Of a stretch of DNA of 15,409 bases, positions 7,282 to 15,108 are shown in pieces (position 1 is the first letter of the stretch; the number at the start of each line of letters is the position of its first letter). A program made the position numbers and the translations under genes. The DNA is from Anaerolineaceae bacterium (GTDB lineage: Bacteria > Chloroflexota > Anaerolineae > JAAYZQ01). Location of the stretch: positions 1-15,409 of the forward strand of contig JAAYZQ010000282.1 of the NCBI GenBank assembly GCA_012514775.1, written 5' to 3'. Below the pieces are notes generated by a model. It was not told where the DNA came from. It did no database searches and saw nothing but the letters and a program-made list of their open reading frames with translations.

Positions 7282-8100
7282 TCAGGGTACGGTGTAGGTG
7301 TCGACGACCCGACCTTCGTCGTCCGTCAGGGTGGCCACTTCGCCGGGCTCCCACAGGGCTTCCAGCTTGCCCCAATAGAAATTGGCCGGCGGGTTGCCGT
7401 CCTCGCCGATGCGCGTGTGAACGATGGCGCTGCCGCCCTTCCACAGCCGAAAGTTGGCAAAGGTATAGACGTTGCCGCCCGCATCGCTGAGGGTCCAGCC
7501 CTGCATGTCGGCCAGCCGCTCGCCCATGTTGGCGATGATGACCCGTTCCAGGGCCACCTCGCCCGCCCCCAGCACCTCTCCGATCTCGACCAGCAGCTCC
7601 CCGCTGGACGGCGACTCAACCGGCTCGGGTGTGGAGGATGCGACCGCCTCGGCGGCCGCCGTGGCGGTCAGGGCCGGCGGCGGCTCGAAGGGGATGGGCG
7701 TTTCCGTGGGCGTCGGCACCGGCGTCAGCGTCGCCGTGGCCTCCGCCAGCCCCCCGACCGGGATGGTCAGCTCGGTCCCGAGCTGCAAGAAGTTCGGGTT
7801 CGCGATCTGGTTGGCGGCAATGATATCCTCGGCCGGCACGTCGTAGCGCAGCGCCAGGCCCGAGATGGTGTCGCCCGCCTGCACGATGTGTATCACCGGG
7901 GTGGGGCTGAGCTGGGGTTGATCGGCCGGCCGGGTCTCTGACTCGGCGACGGCGCCGCTGGTGACGGTGGCCGCGGCGGTCGTCCTCTCCTGGACGGGCG
8001 CGCCCAGGGCCGGCAGGAGCACCAGGACCAGGAGCAGGGTGATGGCCGTCGAAACCACGGCGTTCACGGCAATGATAAATGCGATCTGTTTGCGTGTCAC
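7282..8100 (-). CDS. Membrane-anchored LysM and lamin-tail domain protein
   Basis: 272 residues from the GTG at 8098-8100, chosen because GGAGGT lies 6 bases upstream; the frame continues upstream to 8142 but overlaps the DUF92 gene there. Order: TRKQ, then one membrane segment or uncleaved signal at ~6-32; a Thr/Ala-rich stretch; a LysM domain at ~70-115 (HIVQAGDTISGLALRYDVP, then ANPNFLQLGTELTIPV); a Thr/Pro/Ala linker at ~120-165; and a lamin-tail (LTD) domain at ~168-272 (VALERVIIANMGE, DMQGWTLSDAGGNVYTF, YWGKLEALWEPGE). LysM binds peptidoglycan or related N-acetylglucosamine polymers, and extracellular LTDs are thought to act as adhesion or anchoring modules. The protein is therefore placed on the outer face of the membrane. 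It lies 4 bases after the DUF92 stop and is probably the last gene of the ilvE operon. Confidence 0.88.
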   Translation of the reverse strand: MTRKQIAFIIAVNAVVSTAITLLLVLVLLPALGAPVQERTTAAATVTSGAVAESETRPADQPQLSPTPVIHIVQAGDTISGLALRYDVPAEDIIAANQIANPNFLQLGTELTIPVGGLAEATATLTPVPTPTETPIPFEPPPALTATAAAEAVASSTPEPVESPSSGELLVEIGEVLGAGEVALERVIIANMGERLADMQGWTLSDAGGNVYTFANFRLWKGGSAIVHTRIGEDGNPPANFYWGKLEALWEPGEVATLTDDEGRVVDTYTVP

Positions 8101-8104
8101 CGGC

Positions 8105-8947
8105 CTACCTCCAGAAGAGCCAGCCCAGGGAGGCGGCAACAATGCCGCCCACGATCGACGCGATGAAATTCACAAGATCGTTGTTGAGCCACAGCCACCC
8201 GCGCAGGGGCCGGGCCGCGTGCCCACACCGATGAAGGGCGCTTTCGGTCTCCTTGCCGCAATGGTCACAGTAGTAGATGCCCTGCACCGTGGCTCCCAGC
8301 AGGCTGTCGAACAGGGAGCCGGCCATGCCTCCGGCTACGGCCAGGACCGGGTACGCCAGGGCACGTGCGTCCCAGCCCCTGCCGCCCACGAGGGAGCCAA
8401 ACTGGGTGAGGGCCGTGGCCATGGCGCCGATGAGCAAGGCGCCGGCCACCGAGGCCCACGTCCCCAGGCTGGTGACCCCTCCCGAGGTGCCCGTGGGAAC
8501 CTCGGCGCCGTTGGTGATGAGTCGCGGCGGCACGCGGCTCAGGACGCCCAGCTCGGTGGCCCAGGTATCGGCATTGACCGTGGCCATGACACCCAGGTAG
8601 GCGGCCAGCAGCATGGGCTCGGGGCTCGCGAAATAGGCGATGGCCAGGATGGCCCCCATGCCGCCGTTGGCCAGGGCCTGCCCCAGGTCGCGCCGGCCGC
8701 CCTTGGCAAACTTTTCGGCCACCGCCTCCTTGTCGCGGTGCCGGTAGTGCGACAGCAGGCTGGAGGACACAAAGAACGTGATGAGCAATAGGCCCCAGAT
8801 CCAGCCTCCCAGGCCAAAGATCAGGCTGCCGACGATGACGGCCCCTGCTACCCCGCCGGGCGTCAGCGACTGCCGCCAGTATCCAACCGCGCCCACGACG
8901 GCGCTCAGTGCCACGCCCAGCAACAAGCGCAGAGCGACGGTTTCCAT
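8105..8947 (-). CDS. DUF92 family integral membrane protein (TMEM19/VTE6-like)
   Basis: 280 residues with about six to seven hydrophobic segments. The family's conserved blocks are all present: KGGRRDLGQALANGG (~82-96), NADTWATELGVLS (125-137), PRLIT then PTGTSGGVTSLG (151-162), SLFDSLLGATVQ (211-222), a CDHC...HRCGH cluster (227-242) and WLWLNNDLVN (251-260). Plant VTE6 of this family is a phytyl-phosphate kinase; the bacterial members are mostly uncharacterised, so an isoprenyl-phosphate kinase role is possible but inferred. The start is the ATG at 8945-8947 with no strong ribosome site, only a G-run about 10 bases upstream. It lies 38 bases after the PH-domain gene and directly before the LysM gene, whose ribosome site is inside its 3' end. 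Confidence 0.9.
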   Translation of the reverse strand: METVALRLLLGVALSAVVGAVGYWRQSLTPGGVAGAVIVGSLIFGLGGWIWGLLLITFFVSSSLLSHYRHRDKEAVAEKFAKGGRRDLGQALANGGMGAILAIAYFASPEPMLLAAYLGVMATVNADTWATELGVLSRVPPRLITNGAEVPTGTSGGVTSLGTWASVAGALLIGAMATALTQFGSLVGGRGWDARALAYPVLAVAGGMAGSLFDSLLGATVQGIYYCDHCGKETESALHRCGHAARPLRGWLWLNNDLVNFIASIVGGIVAASLGWLFWR

Positions 8948-8985
8948 TGGTCAGCAGGCCCCCGGTGCCAGCCAGCAGCGCGCGC

Positions 8986-9894
8986 TCACGGCACGATGCT
9001 GAATGTCGCCAGCCAGAACAGTGCCTGGGCCGCCGCGGCCGCTCCCCACAGCAGGTACGAGCCGGCCCGCTCCCGGCGGTAGAGCAGCAGGCCGAGGGCC
9101 AGGTTGGTGCCCAGGATGATCAGGCCGATGATGGGCAGGGCAAACAGCTCGGTCTTGGTGCCGATGCGGTCCGGCTGGCCGAGATTATTAAAGTGCAGGG
9201 GCAATTGATGATCGAGCCCCGGAAAGCGGGCGGCCAGGTAGCCGAACAGGGCCACGTTGACGGCCAGGGCGACGCCCAGCAGGACCCAGGCCGTCTGATC
9301 GGTCCACAGCGACAACTGGCGCCACGGCGCGAGGCGCAGCTCGCGCTCCAGGAGCCGGTTGGGGCCCATGGCCCGTCGAGCCTCAAAGCCCCGGATGAAG
9401 CCATCCGGATCCCGGGGCGAGATGGCAAAGGCCTCCCCGGGGGTGATGATCAGCAACTGGCCGGCCGAGGGCTGCGTGGACAGGAGCCGGGTATGCCCGA
9501 TTCCAGGCACATCTCCCTCGCCTCGCTCGTGGCCCGGCCAGTGGATCCCGTGGCGTTTGACCATGGTCTCGGTCAGTTGCCCGCCGGGCAAGATGCGCTG
9601 CACGTCGTGCAGGGGGATGATCTGCTCGATGCCCGCCCAGCGGATGGCGATGCCGTTGCGGTCCAGGTGATAGCGCAGGCTGAACCAGCTCAGCGTCTCG
9701 TAGGCAGCCACGACCAGGACCGGCAGGCTGGCAATGACCACCAGCCCGATGAGAAACGTAATCAAGTTGATCTGTTGCGGCCGGATGCTGTGGACGATCA
9801 ACGCCCTCACCAGCAGGACGTCCACCGCCAGGACCAACAGGATGAACAGGAGCCCGAGGACTCCTCCCATGGAAAACTTGGGTCGATAGGTCAA
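8986..9894 (-). CDS. PH-domain membrane protein with DUF1648-like region
   Basis: 302 residues. Two N-terminal membrane segments (~11-32 and 44-66) precede a soluble region (~74-172) with the pattern of a bacterial PH domain: YHLDRNGIAIRW, IPLHDVQRI, and the closing ITPGEAFAISPRDPDGFIRGF. Three more membrane segments follow at ~202-222, 248-272 and 279-299. The stretch LPLHFNNLGQPDRIGTKTEL (231-250) matches the 'P.HFn..G.pD..g.K' motif of DUF1648 proteins. No catalytic residues are recognised and the function is unknown. The frame starts at TTG 9892-9894 (TTG ACC TAT CGA), with GGGAG about 10 bases upstream. An ATG eight codons further in, at 9868-9870, lacks any ribosome site, so TTG is preferred but not certain. 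It lies 39 bases after ilvE and is probably co-transcribed. Confidence 0.75.
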   Translation of the reverse strand: MTYRPKFSMGGVLGLLFILLVLAVDVLLVRALIVHSIRPQQINLITFLIGLVVIASLPVLVVAAYETLSWFSLRYHLDRNGIAIRWAGIEQIIPLHDVQRILPGGQLTETMVKRHGIHWPGHERGEGDVPGIGHTRLLSTQPSAGQLLIITPGEAFAISPRDPDGFIRGFEARRAMGPNRLLERELRLAPWRQLSLWTDQTAWVLLGVALAVNVALFGYLAARFPGLDHQLPLHFNNLGQPDRIGTKTELFALPIIGLIILGTNLALGLLLYRRERAGSYLLWGAAAAAQALFWLATFSIVP

Positions 9895-9933
9895 GGAATT
9901 TGCTCCCTGCGTCTGTATTGCGACATCGAGAGT

Positions 9934-10851
9934 TTAGCCATAGACCGGCGTGCACCAGTGCTTGTACTTCGGGTTCCTGCCCCGCACCACGTCAAAGTAG
10001 AGCTCCCGCAGGCGGCTGACGACGGGCCCGATGCTCCCGGAGCCAACGGGCCGGTGCTCGATCTGGGTGACGGCAGCCACCTGCACGCCCGTGCCCACCA
10101 GGAAGGCCTCGTCACAGATATAGACCTCGCTGCGGTCGATGGAGCGCTGCTGCGTCCGCAGCCCCATCTCGGCGGCGGCCAGCTCGATGATGGTGTCGCG
10201 GGTAATGCCCTCCAGAATGTTCGACGTCACGGACGGCGTCACCAGGCAGCCGTTGCGCACCATGAAAAAGTTCTCGGCGCTCCCCTCGGAGATGTGGCCG
10301 GTGTCGGTCATCACCAGGGCCTCGTCGTAACCGGAGAGCTGCGCGTCGGTCTTGGACAGGGCCGAGTTGATGTAGGCGCCGGTGATCTTGGCCCGGGCAG
10401 GCGTGGCATTGTCGTCCACCCGCCTCCAACTGGAAATGCAGACGTGGGCACCCTCTTCTTTTTCGATGTAGCGGCCAAAGGGCACGGCGAACATGGCAAA
10501 GGCGTCTTCCAGGTCGTGCAGCCTGACGCCGATGACTTCGCTGGCTTTGTAGGCCAGGGGGCGGATGTAGGCGTCCTCGCGGTATCCTTCCCGCCGCAGG
10601 AGCTCCACGGTCGTATCGCACAGCTCCCGCGGCGTGTAGGGCAGGTCGATGCGCAGGATGCGGCACGAGCGATGCATGCGCTCAAAGTGCTCGGGCAGGC
10701 GAAAGACGTACAGCTCCTTGTCTTCCTCGTTCCAGTAGGCGCGAATGCCCTCGAAACAGCCGGTGCCATAGTTGAAGGCATGGGTCATGATGCTGATCTT
10801 GGCTTCTTCAATGGGTACGAGCTTGTTCCGGAAAAACGCATACTTGGGCAT
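9934..10851 (-). CDS. ilvE: Branched-chain amino acid aminotransferase
   Basis: 305 residues, the full length for fold-type IV PLP aminotransferases. It catalyses reversible amino transfer between glutamate and the keto acids of Leu, Ile and Val, as the last step of their synthesis. Diagnostic features: THAFNYGTGCFEGIRAYW (23-40), RPLAYK, PARAKITGAYINS with the PLP-binding Lys155, EALVMTDTGHISEGSAENFF (177-196, including Glu193), and the phosphate-binding segment LVGTGVQVAAV (251-261). It is cytoplasmic and soluble. The ATG at 10849-10851 has GGAGGA 6 bases upstream and a TATAAT promoter just before it, so it heads its own unit, followed on the same strand by three envelope genes. No attenuator or T-box is visible; the leader is only about 14 bases. 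A D-amino-acid aminotransferase assignment is less likely given the IlvE-type motifs. Confidence 0.95.
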   Translation of the reverse strand: MPKYAFFRNKLVPIEEAKISIMTHAFNYGTGCFEGIRAYWNEEDKELYVFRLPEHFERMHRSCRILRIDLPYTPRELCDTTVELLRREGYREDAYIRPLAYKASEVIGVRLHDLEDAFAMFAVPFGRYIEKEEGAHVCISSWRRVDDNATPARAKITGAYINSALSKTDAQLSGYDEALVMTDTGHISEGSAENFFMVRNGCLVTPSVTSNILEGITRDTIIELAAAEMGLRTQQRSIDRSEVYICDEAFLVGTGVQVAAVTQIEHRPVGSGSIGPVVSRLRELYFDVVRGRNPKYKHWCTPVYG

Positions 10852-10871
10852 CGTGTCTCCTCCGTGCTACG

Positions 10872-10900
10872 ATTATACTCGCTTTGGATAAAGCACGCAA
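10872..10900 (-). promoter_or_regulatory. Sigma-70 type promoter for ilvE
   Basis: Read on the minus strand, a perfect TATAAT (10872-10877) lies 17 bases downstream of TTGCGT (10895-10900, matching the TTG half of the -35 consensus). The start point would be near 10865, giving a leader of about 14 bases with the ribosome site GGAGGA at 10858-10863. It occupies the 49-base gap after the nitroreductase stop. Confidence 0.65.
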
Positions 10901-11425
10901 CTATCCCAGGAATGTTGCTACCGATTCGAGGGGCTCGCGCGACGTCGCGCCGCCCCGCTCCCCGGCCGGCCGGCCGATGGGCAGAATGGCCACGGGCCGG
11001 TGGCGGGAGGGGAGCTCCAGGACGGCGGCTGCCTGGCCCTCGTCAAAGGCCCCGATCCAGCAGCTTCCCAGGCCCAGGGCGACGGCGGCCAGCAGAATGT
11101 GCGTCGCGGCGGCTGCCGTGTCCTGAAGGCAGTACAGCTCGCGGCCCCGCTCGTGGTAGCGGGCGGCCGACTGCTCGGCGTCGGCGCAGACGACGATGGC
11201 CACGGGTGCCTGGGCCACGTATTCCTGCCCAAAGGCCGCGGCGGCGAGCCCGCTGCGCAGGGCGGCATCGCGCACCACGTAAAAGTGCCACGGCTGGCGG
11301 TTGCCCGCCGAGGGGGCGCGGATGGCCGCCTGGAGAATGCGCTCCACGGTTTCGGGAGGCACATCCGCTGCCGGATCGAACCGGCGGACGCTATACCTCG
11401 CTTCCAGAACCTGCCAGAAGTCCAT
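10901..11425 (-). CDS. Nitroreductase family FMN oxidoreductase
   Basis: 174 residues, a compact member of the nitroreductase fold. FMN-binding features: EARYSVRRFDP (8-18, Arg10, Ser12 and Arg14), APSAGNRQPWHFYVV (37-51), a central helix at ~98-117, GLGSCWIGAF (118-127) and the closing RPVAILPIGRPAGE (143-156). Such enzymes use NAD(P)H and FMN to reduce nitro or quinone compounds; the same fold also serves in cofactor and ligand conversions, so the substrate is open. The ATG at 11423-11425 has a strong GAGGAGGAAAG site. It begins 9 bases after the surE stop, within one operon with surE and rnd. The family is certain, the specificity is not. Confidence 0.92.
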   Translation of the reverse strand: MDFWQVLEARYSVRRFDPAADVPPETVERILQAAIRAPSAGNRQPWHFYVVRDAALRSGLAAAAFGQEYVAQAPVAIVVCADAEQSAARYHERGRELYCLQDTAAAATHILLAAVALGLGSCWIGAFDEGQAAAVLELPSRHRPVAILPIGRPAGERGGATSREPLESVATFLG

Positions 11426-11434
11426 CTTTCCTCC

Positions 11435-12220
11435 TCACCGAGTCGAGAGTTCGGTCAAGCTCCACGCCTCGAGATTGGGGATGAGGTCGTGGGCGGTCAT
11501 GTCCAGGTGGACGGGCGGGATAGAGACGTAGCCCTGGGCCACGGCCCAGATGTCGGTGCCCTCGTCCAGGTGGCCGCTGGGTGGCTCGCCGCCGATCCAG
11601 TAGTAGGGGCGCCCGCGCGGGTCGCGCCGGTCTACGAGGACGTCGCGATAGACGCGGCGCCCCATGCGCGTGATGGCGGTGCCGGCCAGCTCGCCGGGCG
11701 CCAGGGGCGGGACGTTGACGTTGAGCAGCGTGCCCGCCGGCAGCCCGTGCTCCTGGACCTTGGCCACCACGCCGGCCCCCACCCTGGCGGCCAGGCCAAA
11801 TTCCTGGCTCTCGTAGCTGTCGAGGGAAACGGCCACGGCGGGCAGGCCAAAGATGGCCGCCTCCATGGCCGCGGCCACGGTGCCCGAATAGGTCACGTCG
11901 TGTCCCAGGTTGGCCCCCTGGTTGATGCCCGACACCACGACGTCGGGCCGGTCGGGCAGGAGGCCCAGCAGGGCCAGGGCCACGCAGTCCGACGGCGCCC
12001 CGGTGCTGGTGTAGGCTTCCACCTCGTCGCCCTCGATGCCGGGGAGGGCAAAGCGGGTCACGCGCAGCGGCTTGTGCATCGTCTTTGTGTGGCCGGCAGC
12101 CGACCAGTTGTGGTCCGGGGCAAAGACGGATATCCGGCCCAGGGGCCGGAGGGCCTCCAGGAGGGCCCGGAGCCCGGGCGCCTGGATGCCATCGTCGTTG
12201 GTCAACAGGATGTGAGCCAC
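11435..12220 (-). CDS. surE: 5'/3'-nucleotidase SurE
   Basis: 261 residues. The N-terminus MAHILLTNDDGIQAPGL is the SurE signature, with metal ligands Asp9 and Asp10. Ser40 lies in PDHNWSAAGH, and Asn100 in VVVSGINQGANLG completes the metal site. Further family blocks are TSTGAPSDCV (71-80), YSGTVAAAMEA (111-121) and the C-terminal swapped region with DPRGRPYYWIGG and EGTDIWAVAQGYVSI. SurE dephosphorylates nucleoside monophosphates, short polyphosphates and other substrates, and is linked to stationary-phase survival. The start is GTG at 12218-12220 with only a weak GGAA site. It follows rnd by 25 bases and precedes the nitroreductase by 9, so it is the middle gene of a three-gene operon. Confidence 0.96.
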   Translation of the reverse strand: MAHILLTNDDGIQAPGLRALLEALRPLGRISVFAPDHNWSAAGHTKTMHKPLRVTRFALPGIEGDEVEAYTSTGAPSDCVALALLGLLPDRPDVVVSGINQGANLGHDVTYSGTVAAAMEAAIFGLPAVAVSLDSYESQEFGLAARVGAGVVAKVQEHGLPAGTLLNVNVPPLAPGELAGTAITRMGRRVYRDVLVDRRDPRGRPYYWIGGEPPSGHLDEGTDIWAVAQGYVSIPPVHLDMTAHDLIPNLEAWSLTELSTR

Positions 12221-12245
12221 GGTTTCGTTCCGCAGAATCCGGCCG

Positions 12246-13415
12246 TCAGTGCGCCCTGGCTACAACGGCCAGAAGCTCGTCGCCGTACTCGTCAACCTGC
12301 CAGCGGGCCAGGAGCCCATCGCCCGTCAGCTCCTGGCGGCTGTGGGGGTTGAGGATGGCGATGGACCACAGCGCCTGGTTGTTGAGGACGATGTCGGGCT
12401 CGACGCCTCGCTCCTGGGCCTTGGCATTGCGCCACTGGCGCAGCGCCTCGAAGCGTGCCTGGGCGGCGGGCGCGGGCCGGCCGTTGGGCCTGGAGCCGTG
12501 GTTGTTCTCCGAGCGCGGGCGGTCCTTCCACGACAGGGGGTGTTCTTTTCCTCGCTGAATGGCGTTCAGCAATCCCTGGCCGTACCGCCGGGCCATGCCC
12601 TCCGAAATGCCCTTGATCCGGGGCAGCTCTCGGCGGTTCTGCGGCCGCTGCTCGGCCAGGCCCACCAGCGCGCGGTTCGAGATCACGCGGAAGGGAGGGC
12701 GGTTTTCGTGGCGCGCCCGCTCCTCGCGAAAGAGGTACAACTCTCGCAGCACGCCCCGGCCCACGTCGTCCATGTCGCGCACGCCCGGCAGCCGCCAGAA
12801 TCCCTCGGGATCGAATTCCCTGGACTCCCAGCGGATCTCGACCAGGCGCCCGAAGCGGTGGCGGGCCTGGGGCCAGCGCCCCGTGGCGGTCAGCTCCTGT
12901 GCCTGGATCTCGTGGAGGGGGAGCAGATAGTGGGTATCAAGGCGGGCGTAATCGAGCTGTGCCGGGGGCAGGGGGCGGAGCCCCCAGTTGGCGCGCTGGT
13001 ATTTTTTGTTCAGGGTCACGCCAAACTGCTCCTGGAGCAGGTCGCCCAGGCCGTGGGCCGGCCAGCCGAGGATGCGGCTGGCCCACATGGTGTCAAACAG
13101 GTTGGCCACGGTGAATTGAAAGTCGCGGTGCAGGACGCTCAGGTCGTACTCGGCGCCGTGGAACACCTTGAGCACCCGCGGATCGGCCAGGAAGGGCCCC
13201 AGGCCGGAAAGGTCGCGCAGGGCAAAGGGATCGACCAGGTAATCGACGTCGGGCACCGAGATCTGGATCAGGCAGACCCGCTCCTGGTAGACGTATAGGC
13301 TGTTGGATTCTGTGTCAACTGCCAGGGCTGGTTCCCCTTCGAGGTGTGCCAGCATGGCCCGAAAGGCCGCCGGCTTATCAACCCAAACAGGTGGCGGCAA
13401 TGTTCTGTCACTCAT
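12246..13415 (-). CDS. rnd: Ribonuclease D
   Basis: 389 residues, about the length of bacterial RNase D. A DEDDy 3'-5' exonuclease domain occupies ~10-180: Exo I has VDTES (Asp34, Glu36), Exo II has FHGAEYDLSVL (Asp91), and Exo III has DYARLDTHYLL (Tyr156, Asp160). Two HRDC domains follow, ~216-292 (FREERARHENRPPFRVISN, ELPRIKGIS) and ~315-386 (ALRQWRNAKAQERGVEPDIVL). RNase D trims 3' ends of tRNA and other stable RNAs. The ATG at 13413-13415 has only AGGGG two to three bases away, too close for an ordinary ribosome site, while a good promoter lies immediately upstream, so the transcript may be leaderless. It heads the rnd-surE-nitroreductase unit. Confidence 0.94.
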   Translation of the reverse strand: MSDRTLPPPVWVDKPAAFRAMLAHLEGEPALAVDTESNSLYVYQERVCLIQISVPDVDYLVDPFALRDLSGLGPFLADPRVLKVFHGAEYDLSVLHRDFQFTVANLFDTMWASRILGWPAHGLGDLLQEQFGVTLNKKYQRANWGLRPLPPAQLDYARLDTHYLLPLHEIQAQELTATGRWPQARHRFGRLVEIRWESREFDPEGFWRLPGVRDMDDVGRGVLRELYLFREERARHENRPPFRVISNRALVGLAEQRPQNRRELPRIKGISEGMARRYGQGLLNAIQRGKEHPLSWKDRPRSENNHGSRPNGRPAPAAQARFEALRQWRNAKAQERGVEPDIVLNNQALWSIAILNPHSRQELTGDGLLARWQVDEYGDELLAVVARAH

Positions 13416-13423
13416 CGCCCCTG

Positions 13424-13452
13424 ATTTTACCAGGAAATCGGAAAATCGGCAA
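13424..13452 (-). promoter_or_regulatory. Promoter for rnd, compatible with leaderless mRNA
   Basis: On the minus strand, TTGCCG (13447-13452), a 17-base spacer and TAAAAT (13424-13429, five of six). A start point 6-7 bases after the -10 box would be 13416-13418, within three bases of the rnd ATG at 13415. The AT-rich spacer stands out from the GC-rich surroundings. Confidence 0.65.
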
Positions 13453-13473
13453 ATTATGCAGGGCCGGTCCGAA

Positions 13474-13494
13474 GGCGGGCCGCTACGCCCCGCC
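13474..13494 (-). terminator. Possible GC hairpin at the end of parB
   Basis: GGCGGG (13474-13479) and CCCGCC (13489-13494) can pair around a 9-base loop that contains the parB TAG. There is no following U-run, so intrinsic termination is doubtful; it may only slow polymerase ahead of the rnd promoter. Confidence 0.25.
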
Positions 13495-14334
13495 CACGAT
13501 GAGATCGTAGATGGCCTGCAGCTCTTCTTCGGAGTAAAAGTGGATGACCAGCCGGCCGCGTCCCTTGCGGTTTCGGTAGAGGTTCACCTTGGTGCCGAGC
13601 GTGTCGCGGAACTCTTGCTCCAGGGCCTGTGCCTCGGGGCCTGGGTCCTCCTGGGGCCGGGGTTGGGGCGGTTCGGCCAGGAGGCGGCGCACCAGCTCCT
13701 CGGTCTGGCGCACGCTGAGGTCCTTTTGCACGACGACCTTGAGGGCCGCGAGCTGTGCCTCGGGCGTGGGCAGGGCCAGGAGGGCCCGGGCGTGTCCCTC
13801 GTGGATGGTGCCGCCGGCCAGGGCCTCGCGCACCTCGTCGGGCAGGCGCAGCAGGCGCAAGGTGTTGGTCACCGCCACGCGGCTCTTGCCCACCCGCCGG
13901 GCCACCTGCTCCTGGGTCAGGCCAAACTCGTCCACCAGGTGCCGGAAGGCCGAGGCCTCTTCCAGGGGGTTCAGGTCGGCGCGCTGGATGTTCTCCACCA
14001 GGGCAAGCTCCAGCACCTCCTGGGGCGTGGCCTCTTTGACGATGGCCGGCACGCTGCCCAGGCCCGCCAGCCGGGCGGCCTGGAGGCGGCGCTCGCCGGC
14101 GATGAGCTGGTACTGCTCCGGCCCCTGGCGGGTGACGATGAGGGGCTGGATCAGGCCATGCTCCCGGATCGATTCGGCCAGCTCGGCCAGGGCCTCGGGA
14201 TCCATTGCGGTGCGCGGCTGCATGGGGTTGGGCGCGATGGCCGCCACGGGCACCTGGGCGACGCCGCCGGCCGGCTCCTGGTCGGTGGGAATGAGGGCTT
14301 CGAGGCCCTTGCCGAGTCCGCTTCGCTTGCTCAT
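13483..14334 (-). CDS. parB: Chromosome-partitioning protein ParB (Spo0J-type)
   Basis: 283 residues. The N-terminus MSKRSGLGKGLEALIP is typical of chromosomal ParB and would contact ParA. The CTPase/clamp domain has IAPNPMQPRT (33-42), IAGERRLQAARLAG (78-91, GERR box) and LALVENIQRADLNPLEEA (110-127, ENxQR box). A helix-turn-helix at ~138-160 (LTQEQVARRVGKSRVAVTNTL) reads parS. The C-terminal dimerisation domain is ~245-280. ParB loads on parS, slides as a CTP-dependent clamp, and works with ParA in origin segregation. The ATG at 14332-14334 overlaps the parA TGA as ATGA, with GGAG 8 bases upstream; the frame extends further upstream but that part lies within parA. No copy of the parS palindrome was seen in this window. 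Confidence 0.96.
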   Translation of the reverse strand: MSKRSGLGKGLEALIPTDQEPAGGVAQVPVAAIAPNPMQPRTAMDPEALAELAESIREHGLIQPLIVTRQGPEQYQLIAGERRLQAARLAGLGSVPAIVKEATPQEVLELALVENIQRADLNPLEEASAFRHLVDEFGLTQEQVARRVGKSRVAVTNTLRLLRLPDEVREALAGGTIHEGHARALLALPTPEAQLAALKVVVQKDLSVRQTEELVRRLLAEPPQPRPQEDPGPEAQALEQEFRDTLGTKVNLYRNRKGRGRLVIHFYSEEELQAIYDLIVGGA

Positions 14335-15098
14335 CGGTTGCGCTCCATGAACTCGGCGGCCAGCGCCTGGTAGGCGAGGGCGCCGGGTGTGTCGGGGGCA
14401 TAATGCAGGATGGTCTCCCCGTAGCTGGGCGCTTCGCCCAGGCGAATGCTGCGCGGCACGATGGTGCGAAAGACGTACGCCGGGAAAAAGCGTCGCACCT
14501 CCTCCACCACCTGCCGCGAGAGATTCGTGCGGGCGTCGAACATGGTCAGCACCACGCCGGCGATGGCCAGGCCGGGGTTCAGGTTGTCGCGCACCATGTA
14601 GACCGTCCGCAGCAGTTGGCCCAGCCCCTCCAGGGCCAGGTACTCGCATTGCACGGGGATGAGCACGCCGTGCCGGGCCGCGGTCAGGGCATTGACCGTC
14701 AGCAGGCCGAGGCTAGGCGGGCAGTCGACAAAGACATAATCGTACCGGTCCAGGATCGATTCCAGGACCCGGCCCAGGCGCTGTTCCCGGGCCATGAGGC
14801 TCACCAGCTCGACCTCGGCGCCTGCCAGCGCCGGGGCCGAGGGCAGCAGGTCCAGGCGCACCTGCTTGGTGACGACGATGGCCTCTTCGGTAGGCAGCCC
14901 GCCCAGGAGGACGTCGTAGGTGCAGGCCGGCAGGTTTTTGCGGTCGATGCCCAGGCTGGACGTCGCGTTGGCCTGGGGATCGAGGTCTACGAGCAGCACC
15001 CGTTTCCCGGCGGCGGCGAGGTACGCCCCCAGGTTCACCGCTGTGGTGGTTTTGCCCACTCCACCCTTTTGATTCGCCAAGGCAAGCACGCGGCCCAT
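14331..15098 (-). CDS. parA: Chromosome-partitioning ATPase ParA (Soj-type)
   Basis: 255 residues from the ATG at 15096-15098. The deviant Walker A box KGGVGKTT (11-18, signature Lys11 and Lys16), LLVDLDPQANATSSLG (35-50), the Walker B strand YVFVDCPPSLG (121-131) and the DNA-binding region VPRSIRLGEAPSYG (214-227) are present. There is no N-terminal HTH, so it is the short chromosomal Soj type. The ATP-bound dimer coats the nucleoid and ParB stimulates ATP hydrolysis. An in-frame ATG four codons upstream (15108-15110) is merged with a TATAAT box, so transcripts starting from that box would not contain it; the inner ATG is therefore preferred. Neither ATG has a ribosome site. It is co-transcribed with parB. 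MinD and plasmid ParA are less likely given the neighbouring parB. Confidence 0.95.
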   Translation of the reverse strand: MGRVLALANQKGGVGKTTTAVNLGAYLAAAGKRVLLVDLDPQANATSSLGIDRKNLPACTYDVLLGGLPTEEAIVVTKQVRLDLLPSAPALAGAEVELVSLMAREQRLGRVLESILDRYDYVFVDCPPSLGLLTVNALTAARHGVLIPVQCEYLALEGLGQLLRTVYMVRDNLNPGLAIAGVVLTMFDARTNLSRQVVEEVRRFFPAYVFRTIVPRSIRLGEAPSYGETILHYAPDTPGALAYQALAAEFMERNR

Positions 15099-15108
15099 AG
15101 GTGGGTGC

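Noticed and set aside
8908..11484. An 858-codon open frame on the plus strand across ilvE, the PH gene and parts of DUF92 and nitroreductase
   Set aside because: It is antisense to several clearly identified genes. Its length comes from GC-rich codon use that leaves few stops in the opposite frame; the product has no recognisable domain.
11600..11640. A GTAGGGGCG string in surE that resembles the arm of the 1002-1045 palindrome
   Set aside because: There is no matching second arm, and the bases encode the conserved DPRGRPYYWIGG segment of SurE, so similarity is by chance.
14335..14649. Upstream extension of parB to 388 residues
   Set aside because: The extra part lies within parA in another frame. 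The canonical ParB N-terminus begins at the ATGA overlap, which has a ribosome site.
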